In this document: in pieces, positions 15,913-22,700 of the stretch
Position numbering within the stretch: the stretch's first letter is position 1
Layout of the letters: every line of letters begins with the position of its first letter
Assembly: GCA_039812685.1 (NCBI GenBank)
Contig: JBDIBB010000057.1
Span: 1 to 25,079 of the forward strand
Length of the DNA stretch: 25,079 nt
Direction: 5' to 3'
Origin: JBDIBB01 sp039812685
GTDB lineage: Bacteria > Acidobacteriota > Vicinamibacteria > Vicinamibacterales > JAFNAJ01
Notes under the pieces: generated by a model
What the model saw: the letters and a program-made list of their open reading frames with translations, nothing else
Databases searched by the model: none
What the model was told of the DNA's origin: nothing
Position numbers and translations under genes: made by a program

Positions 15913-16748
15913 CCGCGCCACTCCTGCTCGCGACCGTCCTGTCGGTGACCGGCGTCCAGCCCGGCGCTGCGGTCGCGCCCGCTTCTCCGGTCGTGGCCGA
16001 GCACCGCGGGGTGGTCGTGACGCTCGACCAGGTGCGCGACCTCGCGCTCGAGCGCAGCCGCTCCGGGGATCCGCGAGGGATGATGCAGGGCTTCACGGTG
16101 GACGGCCGCGTCGAACTGGTGCACGAGCTGCTGCGGCAACAGGCGCTCGCGCGCGAGGCGCGTCGCGTCGGCCTCGATGGCCGGCCCGACGTGGCGCGGC
16201 GGCTCGATCGACTCTCGAACCAGGTGCTCGCCGAGGCGCTGGTCGCGCAGGTGCGCGCCGGGGCCGACGTGTCGGAGCCTTCGCTGCGTGCGTTCTATCA
16301 CGCCGAACCCGATCGCTTCCGCAGCGCGCCGAGGCGCAGGCTGCGTCACCTGCTCGCGGGCTCCGAAGCCGAAGCGCGTGCCGCGCTCGAGGCGATCGCC
16401 GGCGGCGGGTCCTTCGCCGACGTGGCCGCGGAGCGCTCGCGCGACGCGCAGACGCGCGCGCAGGGCGGGGCGCTCGGCTGGGTGTCGCGTGGCGTGATGG
16501 TGTCGGCTTTCGACGAGGCGGCCTTCGCCCTGCCCGTGGGCACCCCGTCGGCACCCGTGCAGACCTCGTTCGGCTGGCACCTGATCCTCGTCGAGGAAAT
16601 CGACCCGGGCAGCCTGCCGCCGTTCGAGTTGATCGCCGACCGGGTGAAGGAAGCGCTGCAGGCCGCGCGCGTGGAGGCGGTCCTGCAGCGGTTGATCGAT
16701 CCCGGCGCGGTCGTTGTCGACCACGCCGCTCTCGAGAGCCTCAAGTGA
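15909..16748 (+). CDS. Secreted parvulin-type peptidyl-prolyl cis-trans isomerase (279 aa)
   Basis: The start at 15909 is chosen from the ATGA overlap and because the protein opens directly with a signal peptide (MTAPLLLATVLSV..., likely cut near residues 20-25). A SurA/PrsA-like helical part follows (about 38-140, e.g. VHELLRQQALAREARRVGL). The rotamase domain spans about 142-231: RHLLAGSEAEA, FADVAAERS, GGALGWVSRG, FDEAAFALPVG and FGWHLILVEE. The two histidines conserved in parvulins are at 147 and 224. A short C-terminal helix (about 240-265) closes the protein. Family members catalyse proline isomerisation and often chaperone exported or outer-membrane proteins. The length is usual for a single-rotamase PpiC-type protein. 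Its position between two giant, proline-rich secreted proteins suggests they are its clients (inference). I give no gene symbol because prsA, ppiC or surA orthology cannot be shown. Confidence 0.92.
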   Translation: MTAPLLLATVLSVTGVQPGAAVAPASPVVAEHRGVVVTLDQVRDLALERSRSGDPRGMMQGFTVDGRVELVHELLRQQALAREARRVGLDGRPDVARRLDRLSNQVLAEALVAQVRAGADVSEPSLRAFYHAEPDRFRSAPRRRLRHLLAGSEAEARAALEAIAGGGSFADVAAERSRDAQTRAQGGALGWVSRGVMVSAFDEAAFALPVGTPSAPVQTSFGWHLILVEEIDPGSLPPFELIADRVKEALQAARVEAVLQRLIDPGAVVVDHAALESLK

Positions 16749-16750
16749 TG
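16746..16750 (+). promoter_or_regulatory. TGATG stop-start overlap coupling the parvulin gene to giant gene 2
   Basis: The parvulin stop (TGA, 16746-16748) shares its last base with the ATG of the second giant gene (16748-16750). A weak GAGAG precedes it. As at 15909, this is the signature of translationally coupled operon genes. Confidence 0.85.
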
Positions 16751-19700
16751 CGGCCCCCACTGTTCCGGCTGGCCTGGCCGCGAGGCCCGGTCGCGTTCCT
16801 GCTGACGATGGCCGTGGCCGCCGCGGCCGCCGCGCAGACACCGGCCCGCTTCCTCACCAGCGAGCAGATCCGGCTCTACGGGATCGGCCTGCGGGTCGAG
16901 CCCGGGGAACAGACCGTCCCGAAGGACATCGCCACAATCGTCTCGACGTTCCTGCAGGCGCCGTCCGGTCCTGGCGATCTGCCGCCGTTTGCGCCCGACG
17001 CCGAGGTGCGCGCCACGTTGCGCGGCCCGAGCTTCGCCGGACCCGTGGAGCTGCGTGCCACGCCGAACTCGCCGCTGAACGTCCCGCCGCTCACCGTGGC
17101 GGGGATCCACACGGTGGAGAACATCCGTCTGGTCAGCGGCGGCGAGGTGCTGCTGCACGGCTCCCCCGAGACGGCGGTGATCACGGTCATCGAGAAGCTG
17201 CTCGTGACCCAGATCACGGCCCGGCCGCTCACCGCCGAGGAGATCCGCGAGAAGGGCATCGTCTTCGACAGCTCGAACTTCCAGGCGTTCAACTTCGCCG
17301 CGGCGTTCGCCATCTCCCCGGGCAACGACATCAGGATCGAGTTCCCGGTCGTGCTGCCGGCGATCGCCGGCGCCGAGCCCCAGCCTCCCCACGAGCTCAC
17401 GACGATCGAGCCGCAGCTGAAGGATCTCTCGACGATCGTTCCCGACACGCTGGCGATCCAGGCCGCAATCCCGAACCTCAGCGTAACGGGCTTCGTGCTG
17501 CGCGCGCCCGAGGTGCAGGGCCAGAACTTCGTCGTGCCGCCCATCCCGGGCGTCGTCGTGATTCCGGGGGACATCGGGTTCCTGAACCAGTACTTCAGCG
17601 TGCTGCTGATGGTGGCCAACGTGGCGCCGACGGGCTCGCGCCTGTCGGTGAGCGAGTTGACGGCCACCATCCAGTTGCCGCCCGGCGCCGACACCGTGGC
17701 GGGCAGCGCCGACGATCCGCTGCGCATGGCGCAGACCGCGAGCGGCGGGGCGGCAACCACCGTGCCGGTGAGGCAGGCCGGGCCCGACGGCCGGCTCGGC
17801 ACGAGCGACGACATCGTGTCACTCGGACCTGGCGAGACCGGCAACGCCGAGTTCCTCGTGGAGGGGCGCCGCGAGGGCAGCCACGTCATCGAGATGGAAC
17901 TCGCCGGTGTGCTCGATGGCCTGCCGGTGGGCCCGGTGCCGATCCGGGGCCGCGCGGCAGGCGCGGTGCTGGTGCGGAATCCGCGGTTCACGCTGACGTT
18001 CACCCATCCGGAGATCGTCGCGGCGGGCGAGCGGTACGCGCTGGACGTCACCGTCACCAACACCGGTGAGAGCCCGGCCAACTTCGTGAGCGTCAACCTG
18101 TTCGGCCGCAACGTCAGCGGGGCCACGCTCGTCGGTCCACCCAGCCAGGCGATCGACGCGATCCCGCCGGGCGATGCGCAGACGGTGAGCTTCGACCTGG
18201 TGTCGAGCGTCTCGGGGCGGGTGACGGCCGCCACGCTCGACTCCGACGAGAACGTCGCCGGCCGCTTCGCGCTGAAGACGTCGGTGGGCGACCTCGGCGT
18301 TCCCCTGTCGCCAGACTCGCTGGTGCTGCCGAAGGAGGCCGACGGCCTGCCGAAGCCGCTGCGCGATGCGGCGCTCGGCCTGCTCGGCCGCGCGTACGCG
18401 GTGGCGACGGCCCCGGCGGCCGCACTGCCGCGCGACCTCACCCGCTTCTCGCGCAAGGTCGTCTACGACCGCGCCGTCGAGGTGGCCGAGGCGGGCTTCC
18501 GCGCCACCCTCGGCGAACCGCTGCCGGCCAGCGCGTGGCATCTGCTGCTGGACTTCGCCGGCAACAACTACGCCCGGCTGCCCGAACGCAACACGCCGCG
18601 CGAGTTGCCCTTCATCGAGGGCGACTATCGCGGCTTCGACGAGTTGCGGCGGCGGTCGGCGCGCGGCGACATCGTGGCCGCGCGCGTGGTCGACCTGCTG
18701 GCCGACTCGCTGGCGCAGCAGGGCCTGGCGGGGTTCCACGGGGCCCTGGCGTCGGCCGCCTCGTTCCGGGCGCCGCACGTCAGCGTGCTGCTGACCTCGA
18801 CCACCGGGGCGCCCCTGCCGGTGACGCTGGTGCTGAGGGACGCCGCGGGCCGGCGCACGGGCCTCGCCGGCGCCGACGGCAAGATCGTCAAGGACGTGCC
18901 CTTCAGCGACCTGCTCGCCTTCGGCGCCTCGTCCGATCAGCTCACCGCCCAGCTCGGACTGCTCGCCTCGCCCTCGGGCGACTACGTGCTCGAACTGCGC
19001 CGCAATCCGGCCGCGGCCCCGGGTGGTCGTTTCGGGCTCAGCCTGGTGATTCCGCGCCAGGACGGCACGTTCCGGCAGGCCATCTTCGACGATGTCGCGT
19101 TGGGCCAGGTGCCCGTCCTGACGCCCGCGGCCGGCGACGCGCACCTCATCGGCGTGGAGTTCTTCGACCACGGCGTGCCGGCCGGTGGCGCACCCGTGGC
19201 TTCTTCGTCGGTGATCGAGGTGGAGGATCCGGCGCCGTCGGTGGTGGGGGTCAGCCAGCAGGCCGATGCCGACGTGCTCACCTGCGAAGGCGGGGTGATG
19301 GCCAGGCCGGGCCGCGTGATCGCCGTGCTGCTCAGCGAGGAAGTGACGCCTGAGCAGGCACAGGACAAGGTGGGCGCGGGCGAGATCTCGAAATACGAGG
19401 TGGACGGCAACCGCGTGGTCGGCGTCGCGCTGCAGCCCGGTCGTCGCATCGTGTTCCTCGGCCTGCGCGACCCGATTGGACCGTTCGTGCCGCGGTCGCT
19501 CACGGTGAGCGGCCTCGTCGATCGTCGCGGTCAGCCGATGCTGGCTCCCGACACGCGTCCGATCGGGGCCACGGTGCCCGACACGGCCGGCGTCGTCTCG
19601 GGCCAGGTGCTCGACGCCAGCGGCCGCCCGGCGTCCTTCGCGAACGTGCGCCTGTTCTACGAGGCGATGTGCGATGAGGAGCCGGTCACCTTCGGCATCA

Positions 19701-22700
19701 GCTCGAAGCCGGCCGACGAGCAGGGCCGCTATTCGTTCGACTACGTGTGGCGACCCAAGATCTCCAACGTCAAGCTCGTCGCCCTGGATCCCGACACCGA
19801 GCAGTTCCGTGAACTGCGCTTCAACCTCGCGCACGATGCGCAGCGGCTCACGGTGGACGTGGTGTTCCTGGGGAGAGGCGCCATCGAGGGCCGCACGCTC
19901 GACACCTCGGGCCGGCCGCTGGCGGGCACGGTGGTGCGCGTCACCAGCCTCACCGACCAGTCGCAGTTCGGGACCACCACCGACAGTGAGGGGCGGTACC
20001 GCTTCGACCGTGTGCCGGTCGGCAACCTCCTTGTCGAGGCCGTCTCGGTGCAGCCGCCGGCCCGGGTCTTCATCAGCGAGAACGTGCCGTCGCCCGGTGC
20101 GGTGGTCGTCCGCGACATCACGCTCTTCGACGCGACCACCGCGCCGGTCCAGGTCGGCACCATCGCGGGGTTCGTGCTGCGCAGCGAGGGTGTCACGCCT
20201 GTCGCCGATGTCCCCGTCCACGCCTACTACCGCAACCGAAGCCAGGAAGGCGTGCGCTGTCCGCCGCCGCCGGGCGCCGTCGAGGAGCCCGAGGAGTGCG
20301 CGATTGCCGTCACGCGCACCGACGTCGGCGGAGCGTTCCGCTTCGAGCGCATCACGTCCGGCGAACTGCGCCTGCTGGCCTTCGACGCGGCGGGCCTCGA
20401 GCAGGGGGACGCCAGCCTCCAGCTCGCCCCTGAGGCCACCGCCAGCCTCAACGTGCTGCTGGTGGGCGGCCTGGCCACGGTCACGGGCGTGGTGCTGGAT
20501 CCGTCGGGCGGGCCCGTCCCCGGGGCGCGCGTGGGCGGCGGCCTGAGCATCGTCACCGCCGGCGCCGACGGGCGCTTCACGCTCGTCGACGTGCCGGTGG
20601 GCCGCCGGGCGATCGTGGCCGTCAGCGACGGGCTCGGCACGAGAGGTCAGACGGAGATCGACGTCCTGCGAACGGGTGAGACCTACAACGCCACGGTGGT
20701 GCTCTCCGCGGTTGGGTCGGTCGCGGGCATCGTTCGCGAGAGCAACGGCGCGACGCCGGTCGCCGGCGTGACCGTCTACCTGCTGCGCGACTGCACGACC
20801 GTCGACCCGAGGACGGGGCAGAGTGTGAAGGCCGCGTGCATCGACGGCCAGGCCACCACCAACGTCTCGGGCGGCTACCGCATCGACGGCATCAAGGTGG
20901 GCGACTACCGCCTCTCGGCATTCCGCGCCGACTTCAGCGACGGCAACATCGTACCGGTCACCGTCAGCTTCTTCCGGCAGGTCGTGGCCGCCAACATCAC
21001 CTTCCGGGGCCAGGGCCGCGTCACCGGCCGCGTCGTGGACGACGACGGGGTGACGCCGCTGCCGGCCCATGTGAGCGTGTCGGGCGAGCAGCTGGTGATT
21101 GCCGGCGGCCGCATCGGTTCGAAGTTCGAGCGCGTCGAGAACTACCGGATCGTGCAGACCGGGCTCGACGGCGGCTTCTCCTTCAACGGGGTGTGGGCCG
21201 GCGGCTTCACGTTGCGCGCCGCCGGGCAGTTCAGTCCCGACCCCATCGCCTTCCAGGGTACGCTGGCCGCGGGCGCCACCGCGAACATCACGCTGCGGCT
21301 CCAGCCGACGAGTGAGATCACCGGCACCGTGCTGCTGCCGGACGGCGTGACGCCGGCCGGCGAGAACGTCATCGTCCGCTACACGTCGGAAGCCTTCAAG
21401 GTGTTCTGCGCCGAGGACGACTTCGGCGACAACGTGTGCCAGACCATCCCGCAGGGCATCCAGGAAGTGACCGTCGTCACCGGAGCGAACGGGCGGTTCC
21501 GCTTCCCGATCGTCAACGCGGGCGCGTTCACGATCACCGCGGAGGACGCCGGCTCGGGCCGCATCGCCACGCTGAAGGGCTCGGTGAAGGCCGGCGAATC
21601 GGCCGACTTCGCCGTGCGCCTGCTGGGCCTGAGCGACGTGGTCGTGCACGTGTACGCCGCCAACCGTGACGCGCAGGGCAACCCCGTGCCGATCCCCGGC
21701 GCACGCGTCGAGGTGGAGCAGATCGAGGCGCCGAAACGCAAGTTGATCCGCGTGGCCGGCAGCGCGGGCGAGGACGCCGGCGTGGCCCGGTTCGCTGGCG
21801 GCGACGCCTTCAGCGAAGGCGACCTCCTCGTGCGCGCCACCGACGTGCGCAACGGCTTCGTCGGACGGGCGTCCGGCCGCGTTGTCGCCGGCGACGCGAC
21901 GGTGGTCGTCGAGGTGTTCCTGTTCGACGCGACCGGCTCGGTGAGCGGCACCGTGTTCCAGGCCGACGGCCTCACGCCGGTCGCCAATGCCGAGGTGGTG
22001 ATCTCCAACGCCGCCGGCCCCGTGGCCTTCGCCGTGACCGGTCCCGAGGGAACGTACTCCCAGGCCGAGATTCCCCTCGGCGTCGTGCGCGTCGAGGCGT
22101 TCGACGCGCGCACCGCCTCTCGCGGGTACGGGGAGTCCCGCATCGACTTCAACGGGCAGGACGTACCCGTCAACGTGTCGCTCGTGGCGCTCGGCCTGGT
22201 GCGCGGCACGCTGCTGGCCGCCGGCACCCTCGAGCCGTTGCAGAACTGGGAAGTCCGCCTCGAGCAGTCGGCCCCGTCGGGCCGGCCCTTGCCGGCGCTG
22301 CGCACCAGCAGCGGCGTCGACGGCGGCTTCTCGTTCCCCGGAGCCGCCGTGGGGCCGTTCCGCGTGCACGCCTCGAAGCTGGGGATTGTCGGATCGGCCA
22401 ACGTCACGGGCGCGGTGGCCCGCCCCGGCCAGATCGTGGACGTGCCGATTGTCGTCAACATCGTCACGCCGGCGACCGCGGTGATCGCGGGCGTCGTGGT
22501 GGAGGCCAGCGGCGCCGTGGCGGGCAACGCCGAGATCACGGTCGACCGGGGCCCGTTCTCGCCGGGCCGCAACCTGACGGCCGCGCCCGACGGCACCTTC
22601 CGCCTCGACGGCCTCCCGATCGGCCGCTACCGCGTCGTCGCGCGCTCGCAGGCCACCGCCAACACGGGGACCTCGTACGCCGACCTCCTCTTCGACGGCC

